Assembly: GCF_040253635.1 (NCBI RefSeq)
Contig: NZ_JBEJGX010000003.1
Coordinates: 2,790,001-2,854,000 of the forward strand
Source of the DNA: Streptomyces sp. Edi2
GTDB lineage: Bacteria > Actinomycetota > Actinomycetes > Streptomycetales > Streptomycetaceae
DNA: 64,000 bases
Direction: 5' to 3'
Below are positions 17,211 to 25,837 of this stretch, one piece after another. Position 1 is the first letter of the stretch. Each line of letters opens with the position of its first letter. Under the pieces are notes generated by a model. The model was not told the origin of the DNA. It searched no databases and saw nothing but the letters and a program-made list of their open reading frames with translations. A program made the translations under genes and the position numbers.

Positions 17211-18665
17211 ATGCCCGATCTCAGCCGCCGACGGCGTCTGCTGGTGCTGGCGATCTGCTGCATGAGCCTGCTGATCGTCAGCCTCGACAACACCATCCTC
17301 AATGTCGCCCTGCCGTCCATCCAGCACGAGCTGCATGCCTCGGTCGCCGGGATGCAGTGGACGATCGACGCCTACACCCTGGTCCTGGCGGCGCTGCTGA
17401 TGCTGTCAGGTTCCACCGCCGACCGGCTCGGCCGGCGCCGGATCTTCCTGGTGGGGCTGGTGGTCTTCGCGGTCGGGTCGCTGCTGTGCAGCCTGGCGCC
17501 CGGCCTGGAGTGGCTGGTGGTCTTCCGGATGGTGCAGGCGGTCGGCGGCTCGATGCTCAACCCCGTCGCCATGTCGATCATCACCAACACCTTCACCGAC
17601 CCGCGGGAGCGGGCCCGCGCGATCGGGGCGTGGGGCGGGGTCGTCGGCATCAGCATGGCGGCCGGGCCGGTGATCGGCGGGCTGCTGGTGCAGAGCGTCG
17701 GCTGGCGCTCGATCTTCTGGATCAACGTCCCGATCGGGGCGCTGGCGTTCTTCCTGACCCTGCGCTACGTCCCGGAATCCCGCGCTCCCAAGCCGCGCCG
17801 CGTCGACCCGGTCGGCCAGCTCCTGGTGATCGCGCTGCTCGGCTCGCTGACGTACGCGATCATCGAGGCCCCGGACGCCGGCTGGACGTCCCCCGAGATC
17901 CTGGTGCTCGTGCTGGTGGCGCTGGCGTCCCTGGCCGGTCTGATCGCCTACGAGCGACGCCGTAGTGAACCCCTCATCGACCTGCGGTTCTTCCACAGCG
18001 CGCCGTTCAGCGGGGCCACGATCGTGGCGGTGTGCGCCTTTGCCGCGCTCGCCGGCTTCCTCTTCATCAACACGCTGTACCTGCAGAACATCCGTGGTCT
18101 GTCCGCTTTGGACGCCGGTCTCTACATGCTCCCCATGGCCGGGATGACGCTGATCTTCGCGCCGGTATCGGGGCGGCTGGTCGGCAACCGGGGGCCCCGG
18201 CTGCCGCTGCTCCTCGCAGGGACGGCGATGGGGGCGAGCGGGCTGCTCTTCGCGGCCTTCGACGCCCAGGCGACGAACGCGTTGCTGTTCACCGGCTATG
18301 TCCTGTTCGGCATCGGGTTCGGCCTGGTCAACGCCCCGATCACCAACACCGCGGTGTCCGGTATGCCGCGTACCCAGGCAGGAGTGGCCGCCGCCGTCGC
18401 CTCCACCAGCAGGCAGGTCGGGCAGTCGCTCGGCGTCGCGGTGATCGGCGCCGTACTGGCGGGCGGGGCCCACGCCTCCGCCTCCGCGGACGCCTTTGTC
18501 GCGGCCGGCCGCCCGGCGTGGTGGATCATCGCCGGCTGCGGCGCGGCCGTGCTGCTGCTCGGTGCCCTGACCACGGGCCGGTGGGCGAAGGCGACGGCCG
18601 ACCGTACGGCGACCCTGTTCGACGACGAGGCACGGGGGCAGCAGGCGGCGCAAGCGCGGCCGTAG
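17211..18665 (+). CDS. MFS multidrug exporter, DHA2 (EmrB/QacA) family
   Basis: A 484-residue, 14-helix proton-coupled exporter. Helix 1 carries CMSLLIVSLDNTILNVALPS, the DHA2 family signature, and the loop between helices 2 and 3 has motif A as GSTADRLGRRRIF. Motif C-like sequence lies in GIGFGLVNAPITNTAVSGMP. The start ATG lies 155 bases from the divergent dusB start, so both promoters share that gap. No regulator gene is immediately adjacent; the substrate is unknown. Confidence 0.92.
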   Translation: MPDLSRRRRLLVLAICCMSLLIVSLDNTILNVALPSIQHELHASVAGMQWTIDAYTLVLAALLMLSGSTADRLGRRRIFLVGLVVFAVGSLLCSLAPGLEWLVVFRMVQAVGGSMLNPVAMSIITNTFTDPRERARAIGAWGGVVGISMAAGPVIGGLLVQSVGWRSIFWINVPIGALAFFLTLRYVPESRAPKPRRVDPVGQLLVIALLGSLTYAIIEAPDAGWTSPEILVLVLVALASLAGLIAYERRRSEPLIDLRFFHSAPFSGATIVAVCAFAALAGFLFINTLYLQNIRGLSALDAGLYMLPMAGMTLIFAPVSGRLVGNRGPRLPLLLAGTAMGASGLLFAAFDAQATNALLFTGYVLFGIGFGLVNAPITNTAVSGMPRTQAGVAAAVASTSRQVGQSLGVAVIGAVLAGGAHASASADAFVAAGRPAWWIIAGCGAAVLLLGALTTGRWAKATADRTATLFDDEARGQQAAQARP

Positions 18666-18826
18666 GGGGCGGTGGACGCACAGTCGTAGGGGGCGGACGC
18701 ACGGCCCGTAGGACGTAGGCGTAGGCCGTAGGGGCCGGCGCACGAGCGTCGGGGCGGACGCACGGCCGTAAGACCCGGACGCACGGCCGTGTACGGGGCG
18801 GATGCGCGACCGTAGTGGCCGGAGGC
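18661..18826. repeat. Degenerate tandem repeat of about 20 bp
   Basis: Units resembling ggggcggacgcacggccgta repeat imperfectly from the exporter's stop to just before the end of the convergent regulator gene. No clear hairpin terminator is seen in it. Confidence 0.7.
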
Positions 18827-18845
18827 GCGGTCAATGCCCCTCAGG

Positions 18846-19850
18846 TCAGACCGTGACGAGCGCCGGGGATTCCGCCGACTCCGCCGACCGCGCCGACTCG
18901 GCCGACCGCGACGCCTCCGCCGCCAGCTGTTCCAGCCGCTCCCGGGTCACCTCGTCGACCGGTGTGTAGGACAGCAGCTTGGGACCGGGGTTGGGCCCCG
19001 TCCACAGGCTCGTTGCGGACAGCTGCAGCCCGCCCACCCGGGGATGCCGGAAGAGTTTGACGGAGCTCAACGGGCGGATGACTTCATGCTGTGCCCAGAT
19101 CTCCCGGAACTCGGACGACGCCTCCGTCAGCCGCGCGAGCAGCGCCTTCCAGGCCGGCTCCGCGACATGCTCGGCCATCGACGCCCGGAACTTGGCGGCC
19201 ATCACCCGCATCGTGCCGTCCAGGTCGACCACGCTGGCCCGCCACTCGGGGTGGGTGAACGCCAGCCACAGGCAGTTGCGGTCCTCTTCGGGCAGCGCAT
19301 CGAGATCGCACATCAGACGGCCGTACGTGGCGTTGTAGGCGAGGATGTCGAAGCGGCTGTTCTGGAGGACGGCCGGGAACGGCTCCAACTGGCGCAGCAT
19401 CTGCCGCAGTTCGCGCGTGACGCCGGTGCACTCCGTGCCCGGCGTCGGGTCGATCGCCCCGGCCAGCGCGAACAGATGGCTGCGCTCGGCGCGGTCGAGC
19501 AGCAGCGCACGGGCGACCGCATCCAGGACCTGCGGCGAGACGTGGATGTCCCGGGCCTGTTCGAGCCAGGTGTACCAGGTGACCCCGACGGCGCCCAGGT
19601 GCGCGACCTCCTCCCGGCGCAGTCCGGGGGTACGGCGGCGGGCGCCCCGCGGCAGCCCGACCTGCTCGGGCGTGATCCGCTCCCGGCGGCTGCGCAGAAA
19701 GGCGGCCAGCTCGTCCCGGCGGGCGGCGTCGTCGCGCGGAGTGGTGGCGTGCCGTGGGCCGGTGGCGCCCTGGGGGCCGGTGGTGTGCCGCGCGGCGGTG
19801 GCGCCATCAGGGCCTGTGGCAGTCTGCGTCAGGGGCGTGTCCACGGTCAT
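18846..19850 (-). CDS. Helix-turn-helix regulator with MmyB-like ligand domain
   Basis: A 334-residue protein starting at ATG 19850. After a Thr/Gly-rich leader with repeated TGPQGATGP-like units, an XRE helix-turn-helix spans about 45-120 (RRRERITPEQVGLPRGARRR, GLRREEVAHLGAVGVTWYTWLEQ). The C-terminal half is the MmyB-like ligand-binding domain (YNATYGRLMCDLDALPEEDRNCLWLAF, FRHPRVGGLQLSA). Such proteins usually repress an adjacent divergent transporter or oxidoreductase gene until a small ligand binds. Here the divergent gene is a DHA2 exporter 101 bases away, with a strong palindrome between. Confidence 0.9.
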   Translation of the reverse strand: MTVDTPLTQTATGPDGATAARHTTGPQGATGPRHATTPRDDAARRDELAAFLRSRRERITPEQVGLPRGARRRTPGLRREEVAHLGAVGVTWYTWLEQARDIHVSPQVLDAVARALLLDRAERSHLFALAGAIDPTPGTECTGVTRELRQMLRQLEPFPAVLQNSRFDILAYNATYGRLMCDLDALPEEDRNCLWLAFTHPEWRASVVDLDGTMRVMAAKFRASMAEHVAEPAWKALLARLTEASSEFREIWAQHEVIRPLSSVKLFRHPRVGGLQLSATSLWTGPNPGPKLLSYTPVDEVTRERLEQLAAEASRSAESARSAESAESPALVTV

Positions 19851-19894
19851 GGCTCCAGGGTGCCGCAGTCCGGAGCCGGTTGCCAGGTAGCACC

Positions 19895-19924
19895 GGTACC
19901 AGGATAAGAACACTCTGGTACCAG
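19895..19924. promoter_or_regulatory. Operator between the MmyB-like regulator and the exporter
   Basis: GGTACCAG (19895-19902) and CTGGTACC (19915-19922) form an inverted repeat with a 12-base spacer; because GGTACC is itself palindromic, GGTACCAG also recurs 22 bases on, two helical turns. The AT-richer spacer could include promoter elements. Confidence 0.65.
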
Positions 19925-19951
19925 CCTGAGCGGTCGACGATCGTCGGGTGA

Positions 19952-21487
19952 GTGAGCGATACCCGAGCACAGATGACCACTACGGAAGCCCCGGCTGCGC
20001 CCCCTGGAGCCCCGACCACCCTCGCGGATGCCGCGATCCCAGGGGCCCCGGGGGTCCCAGCGGCACCGGCCGCGCCCCGCCCCGCCGTCCAGCGGCACCC
20101 GGCCACGACCGTGCTGACCCCGCTCGGCCTGCTGACCGTGCTGCTGGGCGCGGCCCTGCCCATGATCGACTTCTTTATCGTCAATGTCGCGCTGCCGACC
20201 ATCGACCACGACCTGCACGCGGGGCCCGCGATGCTGGAGATGGTGGTGGCCGGTTACGGCGTCGCCTACGCCATGCTGCTGGTGCTCGGCGGCCGGCTCG
20301 GCGACATGATCGGCCGCCGTCGCCTGTTCCTGTGGGGCCTGGCCACCTTCGGCCTCACCTCGCTCGCCTGCGGTCTCGCACCGGACTCCGGGACGCTGGT
20401 GGCCGCCCGGGTCGCCCAGGGCGCCGCGGCGGCGCTGCTGCTGCCGCAGGTGCTGGCCACCATCCAGGCCACGACCACGGGCAAGCGGCGCGCCAAGGCC
20501 GTCAGCCTGTACGGGGGCACGGCCGGTGTCGCCAGCGCCGTCGGCCAGGTGCTCGGCGGCCTGCTGGTCTCCGCCGACCTGGCGGGCACCGGCTGGCGCG
20601 CGGTCTTCCTGGTGAACGTCCCGATCTCCGCCGCGGCCTGGCTGCTGGCCGCCCGTACGGTCCCCGAAACCCGGTCGCCGCACCCGAGCCGGGTGGACGT
20701 CCCCGGTACCGCGCTGCTCGCCGCCACCCTGATCACCCTGCTGCTGCCGCTGACCGAGGGCCGGGCGGCCGGCTGGCCCGTGTGGTCCTGGGTCCTGCTG
20801 GCCGTCTTCCCCTTCGCCGCCGCCGCGTTCCTGCTCGTCGAGCGCCGGGCCGAGCGTGCGGGACGCACCCCGCTCGTCCCGCCCTCGCTGCTGCGCATCC
20901 CCTCCGTGAACAGCGGACTCACCATGATCATCCCGTTCTCGCTGGGCTTCGGCGGCTTCATGTTCGTGGTCGCCGTCGCCCTCCAGAACGGGCTGCACTA
21001 CGGCCCCTTCGCGGCCGGGCTGTCCCTGGCGCCGCTGTGCGTCACGTTCTTCTTCGCCTCGCTGGCCGGTCCGCGGCTGGTGATGCGGTTCGGGCGGCGC
21101 GTGGTGATCGCCGGTTCGCTGATCCAGGGCGCCGGCCTGATCGCCCTGGCACTGACCGTGCACACGGGCTGGCCCGGGATATCGGTGGCCGGACTCGCGT
21201 CGAGCATGGCCGTCCTGGGCCTGGGGCAGGGCATGGTGCTGCCGGTGCTGATGCGCATCGTGCTGAGCGAACTGCCGGTGGCGCAGGCAGGCGTGGGCGG
21301 GGGCGTCATGGTCACCACCCAGCAGTCCGGCCTCGCGCTGGGCGTGGCCACCCTCGGCACTCTCTTCCTCGCCCTGATGCCGTCCCTCGGCATCCGCGAC
21401 GCCATGCTCGCCGCCCTGCTGACGCAACTGGCGATCGTCGCGGGCACGACGGCGCTCGCGCTGCGCCTGCCCCGCGTCGTGCGCTGA
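19952..21487 (+). CDS. MFS exporter, DHA2 family
   Basis: A 511-residue, 14-helix exporter. GTG 19952 is used here; an ATG at 19973 in the same frame is an alternative and neither has a strong RBS. A 45-residue Ala/Pro-rich tail precedes helix 1, which has ALPMIDFFIVNVALPTI, the DHA2 signature; motif A appears as GGRLGDMIGRRRLF. Motif-C-like sequence is in GLGQGMVLPVLMRIVLSEL. It is divergent from the MmyB-like regulator and very likely controlled by it. The exported compound is unknown. Confidence 0.92.
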   Translation: MSDTRAQMTTTEAPAAPPGAPTTLADAAIPGAPGVPAAPAAPRPAVQRHPATTVLTPLGLLTVLLGAALPMIDFFIVNVALPTIDHDLHAGPAMLEMVVAGYGVAYAMLLVLGGRLGDMIGRRRLFLWGLATFGLTSLACGLAPDSGTLVAARVAQGAAAALLLPQVLATIQATTTGKRRAKAVSLYGGTAGVASAVGQVLGGLLVSADLAGTGWRAVFLVNVPISAAAWLLAARTVPETRSPHPSRVDVPGTALLAATLITLLLPLTEGRAAGWPVWSWVLLAVFPFAAAAFLLVERRAERAGRTPLVPPSLLRIPSVNSGLTMIIPFSLGFGGFMFVVAVALQNGLHYGPFAAGLSLAPLCVTFFFASLAGPRLVMRFGRRVVIAGSLIQGAGLIALALTVHTGWPGISVAGLASSMAVLGLGQGMVLPVLMRIVLSELPVAQAGVGGGVMVTTQQSGLALGVATLGTLFLALMPSLGIRDAMLAALLTQLAIVAGTTALALRLPRVVR

Positions 21488-21526
21488 CCTGGTCGGACCT
21501 GGTCGGACCTGGTCGGACCTGGGCCG
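21487..21526. repeat. 10-bp tandem repeat after the exporter stop
   Basis: acctggtcgg occurs three times exactly and a fourth time with changes, starting at the last base of the exporter stop codon. Confidence 0.9.
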
Positions 21527-21597
21527 GGCGGGGCTGGGCCCGGGCGGGGACGACGGGGATGACGGGAACGACGGGAGCGGGACGCGGCACTCGACAC

Positions 21598-21643
21598 ATG
21601 ACGACTGACAATTATTGAAATCTGTCAGCCGTCATGTCATAGT
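21598..21643 (+). promoter_or_regulatory. Promoter and TetR-type operator of the aldo/keto reductase gene
   Basis: ATGACGACTGACA (21598-21610) and TGTCAGCCGTCAT (21623-21635) are inverted repeats with 12 of 13 matches around a 12-base AT-rich centre. Within it TTGAAA (21615-21620), a 17-base spacer and CATAGT (21638-21643) form a plausible promoter, so a bound repressor would block polymerase. Confidence 0.7.
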
Positions 21644-21711
21644 GATTGCAGGGCAGCGACCTGCCCGCGCCCCCACCCCCTTCCTCCCTTCCCCTCTTCC
21701 AGGAGCACGCA

Positions 21712-22716
21712 GTGCAGACCCGCACCCTGGGCACCACCGGCCCGCAGACGTCCGCCCTCGGCCTCGGCTGCATGGGCATGTCCGCCCTCTACGGCGACAG
21801 CGACCGCAGCGAGTCCATTGCCACCGTTCACGCCGCCCTCGACGCGGGCATCACCCTGCTCGACACCGGCGACTTCTACGGCATGGGCCACAACGAACTG
21901 CTGATCAACGAGGCTTTGCGCACCGCTCCTGCGGCGGCCCGCGAAAAGGCGCAGATCAGCGTCAAGTTCGGCGCTCTGCGCACGGTCGAAGGCGGCTTCA
22001 CCGGCTATGACGGCCGGCCGAACGCGGTGAAGAACTTCGCCGCGTACTCCCTCCAGCGCCTGGGCACCGACCACATCGACATCTACCGGATCGCCCGGGT
22101 CGATCCGGGTGTCCCGATCGAGGAGACCGTCGGCGCCATCGCCGAGCTGGTCGCGGCCGGTCACGTCCGGCACATCGGCCTCTCCGAGGTCGGCGCGGAG
22201 ACCCTGCGCCGGGCCGCCGCCGCCGCCCCGATCTCCGACCTCCAGATCGAGTACTCCCTCATCTCCCGCGGTATCGAGGAGGCGATCCTGCCGACCGCCC
22301 GCGAACTGGGCATCGGCATCACCGCCTACGGCGTACTGTCCCGCGGCCTGATCAGCGGCCACTTCAGCCGGGACCGCAAGCTCGCCGCGAACGACTTCCG
22401 CGGCATGAGCCCGCGCTTCCAGGGCGACAACCTCGACCGCAACCTCGACCTGGTGGACGCACTGCGCAAGATCGCCGAGCAGAAGGGCATTTCGGTCGCG
22501 CAGACCGCCATTGCCTGGGTGCTCTCCCGCGGCGAGGACATCGTTCCCCTGGTCGGCGCCCGCCGCCGCGACCGGCTGACCGAAGCACTCGGCGCCCTGG
22601 AGGTCGCCCTCGACGCCGACGATCTGGCCGCCATCGAGCGCGCCGTCCCCGCCGACGCCGCTGCCGGTGACCGCTACCCCACCGACCAGATGGCCCACCT
22701 GGACAGCGAGCGCTGA
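21712..22716 (+). CDS. Aldo/keto reductase
   Basis: The GTG at 21712 follows AGGAGCACGCA and gives 334 residues beginning QTRTLGTTGPQTSALGLGCMGM. It is an NADPH-dependent (alpha/beta)8-barrel oxidoreductase of the AKR13/YakC-like type. Catalytic Asp and Tyr are in LLDTGDFYGMGHNE, the Lys in QISVKFGAL, and the His/Asp region is DHIDIYRIARVDP, where the usual catalytic His appears replaced by Arg (RIARVD). NADP-binding sequence is QTAIAWVLSRGEDIVPLVGARRRDRL. It is followed by a TetR gene and preceded by a clear operator. Confidence 0.92.
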   Translation: MQTRTLGTTGPQTSALGLGCMGMSALYGDSDRSESIATVHAALDAGITLLDTGDFYGMGHNELLINEALRTAPAAAREKAQISVKFGALRTVEGGFTGYDGRPNAVKNFAAYSLQRLGTDHIDIYRIARVDPGVPIEETVGAIAELVAAGHVRHIGLSEVGAETLRRAAAAAPISDLQIEYSLISRGIEEAILPTARELGIGITAYGVLSRGLISGHFSRDRKLAANDFRGMSPRFQGDNLDRNLDLVDALRKIAEQKGISVAQTAIAWVLSRGEDIVPLVGARRRDRLTEALGALEVALDADDLAAIERAVPADAAAGDRYPTDQMAHLDSER

Positions 22717-22951
22717 CCGCGGGGCAGCATGCCCGACGGAGCGGGTACGGGGCACGGACAGGTACCGTCCGTACGTACCCGGTGGAGGGTCCGGTCTACG
22801 GATCCGGTGTCCCCACACACCGGCGACCGGGGCCGGCACCTGCGACCGGCGCCGGCACCGGCGCACCACCTGGTGGCCCACCCGGACCGCCGGCAGACCC
22901 GCCTCCCCCGTCCCCCACCGCGCCCCGCCCCTCCGAAAGGCCGACCGCCCC

Positions 22952-23533
22952 ATGCCGCCCGAGACGTTGACCCCTGAGCGCATCCTCGAAGCCACCGAGG
23001 AGGTACTGCGGCGCTACGGCCCGGCCAAGGCCACGGTCGTGGACGTGGCGCGCGCCCTGGGCGTCAGCCACGGCAGCGTCTACCGCCACTTCCGTACGAA
23101 GGCGGCGCTGCGGGAGGCGGTCACGGAGCGCTGGCTGGACCGTACGAGCAAGGAGCTCTCGGTCATCGTCGCGACGGAAGGGCCGGCTCCGGAGCGTCTG
23201 GACCGCTGGCTGACCGCGCTGTTCGAGGCCAAGCGGCACAAGGCCGGTGACGATCCCGAACTCTTCGCCACCTATATGACGTTGATCGGAGAGAGCGGCG
23301 GCGTGGTCGACCGGCACGTCACCGATCTCGAAGCCCAGCTCACCACCCTCATCGAAGCCGGCGTCAGCCAGGGCACCTTCCACACCCCCTCCCCCGCCAC
23401 CACCGCCCGCGCCGTCTTCGACGCCACCGGCCGCTTCCACGACCCGTGCTACGCCCCCGAGTGGTCCCGCCCCGGGATCACCGCCGACTTCGAGGCCGTC
23501 CGCGACCTGGTGCTACGGGGCCTGCGCGGCTAG
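22952..23533 (+). CDS. TetR-family regulator
   Basis: A 193-residue repressor-type protein. The ATG is chosen because TetR sequence begins right after it (ETLTPERILEATEEVLRRYG); frames further upstream are Pro/Gly-rich. The helix-turn-helix is at about 25-50 (ATVVDVARALGVSHGSVYRHFRTKAALREA). The C-terminal ligand domain is of the YjdC-like type. It lies 235 bases after the aldo/keto reductase and most likely acts on the palindrome in front of that gene; this is inference from position. Confidence 0.9.
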   Translation: MPPETLTPERILEATEEVLRRYGPAKATVVDVARALGVSHGSVYRHFRTKAALREAVTERWLDRTSKELSVIVATEGPAPERLDRWLTALFEAKRHKAGDDPELFATYMTLIGESGGVVDRHVTDLEAQLTTLIEAGVSQGTFHTPSPATTARAVFDATGRFHDPCYAPEWSRPGITADFEAVRDLVLRGLRG

Positions 23534-23598
23534 CACCTGCCTGTTGGGGTACTCGGTCCAGAGGAAGGTGGCTTCCCGGAGGAGCCGAGTAGGACGTG

Positions 23599-24096
23599 TC
23601 ACGAGGCGGACGGCAGCGCGAGCCAGTCCTGCCAGGTGATGTCGCGGCCCAGGTAACGAGGCTGCTGGAAGGGCCAGTCGGCGGCGATCCACTGCGGCAC
23701 CAACGCGTCGAGCGCGCGCTCCGCTTCGCCGCCGACGAGGTCGTCCACCACCCACCAGGAGATCTCTCCGTCGGATCCGGCGCGCTCGGGCGGGTCGATG
23801 TAGACGCAGCCGAGGATCGCCGTCTCCTCCTCGTTCAGCAGCGCGTAGTTGAACGACTGGTGCGCGGCTATCTCCTTCTCGTGCCGCAGCAAGTCGATGC
23901 GGTCCTCTTCGTAGGTCATCGTCTCCCTGGGCCAAGCCCAGGCCGGGCCGAAGATCTCCCACAGGCGTTCTCGGGAGCCCATCACGGCGGGGTAGTCGAT
24001 CGCGGTATCCGCCTCCCGGATCGGCCGCAGGTGAACCGCGGTGCCGGGCACGGGCACGTGGACGGGGTGGACGAAGTCCTCAGGTAGCCAAGTCAT
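23599..24096 (-). CDS. GNAT-family N-acetyltransferase
   Basis: Starts at ATG 24096 (MTWLPEDFVHPVHVPVPGTA) and has 165 residues; the longer frame upstream is low complexity. The GNAT order is visible: strand 1 with HLRPIREADTAIDYPAVMGS, the central strands FNYALLNEEETAILGCVYI, then EISWWVVDDLVGGEAERAL, where the acetyl-CoA loop would be, although the usual Q/RxxGxG/A is not well kept. Substrate is unknown and could be a small molecule or a protein N-terminus. It sits downstream of the DUF1772 gene on the same strand, about 60 bases apart. Confidence 0.75.
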   Translation of the reverse strand: MTWLPEDFVHPVHVPVPGTAVHLRPIREADTAIDYPAVMGSRERLWEIFGPAWAWPRETMTYEEDRIDLLRHEKEIAAHQSFNYALLNEEETAILGCVYIDPPERAGSDGEISWWVVDDLVGGEAERALDALVPQWIAADWPFQQPRYLGRDITWQDWLALPSAS

Positions 24097-24157
24097 AAGG
24101 CCTGACGCTACAGCCGGTCGGCGCGGCATGATCCGGGCCGTTACACCGCCTACCCTG

Positions 24158-24745
24158 TCACCCCGTAGCGGCCGTGCCGTGCAGGAAGAGGGCCCAGGCG
24201 AGCGTGCCGAAGGCGGCGGTGTGGGCGAGCGCGCGCACGATGTTCCAGGTGACCCACCGCCCCTCGAAGCTCTCCCGCGCGGCCTTGAGCCCACCGGGAC
24301 GGTCGGCCGGGGCACCAGAGCCGCCGGAACCGCCCGCGCTGCCAGAACTACCGGAACTACCGGCGGTGTTGGGCCCGTCGCGACCGTCGCCCAACGCCGC
24401 ATTGTCGAGCGCGCTGTTGAGCGGGACGTTGACGCCGCCGGTCACGAAAAAGGCCGCCAAGTACAACACCAGCGCCGCGAGGATCCAGGGCAGGGCCACC
24501 TGCCCGGGCCCGCTCCAGGCCAGGACCGTGGCGAGAGCCAGCAGAGGGATGGGCAGCAGAAAGGGGAGCAGGAACCAGCCGTTGATGATGGCCCGGTTGA
24601 TGTTCTGCATGGCCTGCACGAAGGTGCGGTCGGCGGACCGGCCGAGGCCGGGCATCACGGCGTAGGCGAAGGCCGCGAACAGGCCGGCCATCAGGCCCGC
24701 GCCGAGGGTCGCGACCAGGAGCGTGACGGTCTGCAGGACTCTCAT
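24158..24745 (-). CDS. DUF1772 / anthrone-oxygenase-like membrane protein
   Basis: The ATG at 24745 with GGAG close upstream gives a 195-residue membrane protein. Four hydrophobic helices are visible: VLQTVTLLVATLGAGLMAGL, NGWFLLPFLLPIPLLALATV, ILAALVLYLAAFFVTGGVNV and IVRALAHTAAFGTLAWALFL. FVQAMQNINRAIING after helix 1 and GGVNVPLNSALD after helix 3 are DUF1772 hallmarks. A Gly/Ser repeat (about 135-157) interrupts the loop before the last helix and looks like a slippage insertion. Members include anthrone oxygenases, but most are uncharacterised. Confidence 0.85.
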   Translation of the reverse strand: MRVLQTVTLLVATLGAGLMAGLFAAFAYAVMPGLGRSADRTFVQAMQNINRAIINGWFLLPFLLPIPLLALATVLAWSGPGQVALPWILAALVLYLAAFFVTGGVNVPLNSALDNAALGDGRDGPNTAGSSGSSGSAGGSGGSGAPADRPGGLKAARESFEGRWVTWNIVRALAHTAAFGTLAWALFLHGTAATG

Positions 24746-24877
24746 GGCTCCTCCGTGTCCGGTACGTGGAGCGACCCTGTCGACACCGGCCACAGCTTCG
24801 ATGCCTGCGAGGGCCTGTCCTCAAGTCCCGGGCGCAAGGCAGGCGTCACCGCGGCGCCCGGGCCGGCGGAGGAGGCG

Positions 24878-25153
24878 CTACCCGGCCCTCCGATAGCTGC
24901 TGCCGTCCTTGGGCCGGGCCAGCAAACCCGCCACCACGAGGTAGCGGCGCAGCGCCGAGCAGTCTTCATGCACCGTCAGCAGCGCCTCGTTGACCTCGCG
25001 CTCGCTGTATTGCCGGTCCCGCTCGAACAGCGTCTCCGCAAGATGTACGAGCAACTGCTCGCGGCGGGCCGCCTTCCGCGGGATCGCCGTGAGCCGTCCC
25101 CGCGAGAAGAGGGAGGCCACCCCCTGTGAACCACTCGACTCATGCTCAGACAT
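24878..25153 (-). CDS. DUF2087 domain protein
   Basis: A 91-residue protein from ATG 25153, with GGGAGG upstream. The core RLTAIPRKAARREQLLVHLAETL followed by YSEREVNEALLTVHEDCSALRRYLVVAGLLAR fits the DUF2087 helical domain: a winged-helix-like fold often fused to regulators. Here it is free-standing. The ending SSYRRAG replaces the usual YWR-like close. It lies between DUF1772 and MarR genes on the same strand with gaps over 100 bases, so it may be separately transcribed. Function unknown. Confidence 0.82.
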   Translation of the reverse strand: MSEHESSGSQGVASLFSRGRLTAIPRKAARREQLLVHLAETLFERDRQYSEREVNEALLTVHEDCSALRRYLVVAGLLARPKDGSSYRRAG

Positions 25154-25299
25154 GCCGGGAGCCTCCCCCGCCGCCCCACGCCCGGGCAACGCATTTTCCT
25201 GGGGCGACCGGGCCACGCGCTTTCACGAGTGAGGCGTACGACGGCAAGCGGGCCACAGCCTCACCCCTCGGATGACCTCGCCCGCCCCCGGGCCCCGGC

Positions 25300-25740
25300 T
25301 CACCAGGCAGGCCGGATAGGCCCGTTGGGCGCAAGCCGGGCCAGGTCGGCGGCAAGGGCGCCAAAGCGCTCCGCGCCCAGCGACTCCCGCCATGGCGCGA
25401 CAGCCGCCCGGGCCGCCTGGTCGGCGGCACGCGTCGCCGCCCGGCCACGCTCGGTCAGCTCCAGGAGCCGGGCGCGGGCATCCTGCGGGTGCGGCCGGCG
25501 CAGCACATACCCCTTGCGGACCAGTTCCTCGACCAGCTGGGCGGCGGCCTGCTTGGTGACTCCCAGATGCTCGGCCAGATCAGCGGTGGTGACCTCGCCC
25601 CGGGAGATCCGGGCAAAGGCGAACCCGTGCACAGGACGCAGGTCCGCGAACCCCTGCTCGGCCACACGTGTGTGAATCTCCTGCACCAGCTGTCCGGACA
25701 GCGCGAGCACGAGCGTGGAGAAGGACAGGGCGTCATCCAT
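25300..25740 (-). CDS. MarR-family regulator (autoregulated, divergent to a cupin gene)
   Basis: ATG 25740 gives 146 residues (MDDALSFSTLVLALSGQLVQ); the earlier in-frame ATG at 25761 falls inside the operator and is less likely. The winged helix-turn-helix is at about 45-110: RGEVTTADLAEHLGVTKQAAAQLVEELVRKGYV and the wing RRPHPQDARARLLELTERG. Two identical palindromes lie immediately upstream, between it and the divergent cupin gene, so it most probably represses both itself and that gene. Confidence 0.9.
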   Translation of the reverse strand: MDDALSFSTLVLALSGQLVQEIHTRVAEQGFADLRPVHGFAFARISRGEVTTADLAEHLGVTKQAAAQLVEELVRKGYVLRRPHPQDARARLLELTERGRAATRAADQAARAAVAPWRESLGAERFGALAADLARLAPNGPIRPAW

Positions 25741-25756
25741 GCCTTGACTATAACTG

Positions 25757-25792
25757 GACAAGGGGCTTGTCTATATGGACAAGTAACTTGTC
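25757..25792. promoter_or_regulatory. Double MarR operator
   Basis: GACAAG-ggg-CTTGTC (25757-25771) and GACAAG-taa-CTTGTC (25778-25792), centres 21 bases apart, both 6-3-6 palindromes on the same face of the helix, set in an AT-rich stretch between divergent starts. Confidence 0.8.
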
Positions 25793-25837
25793 TATACGTG
25801 CGGCAGCCGCGCAATGCGGCCGCCCGGGGAGGCCGAC

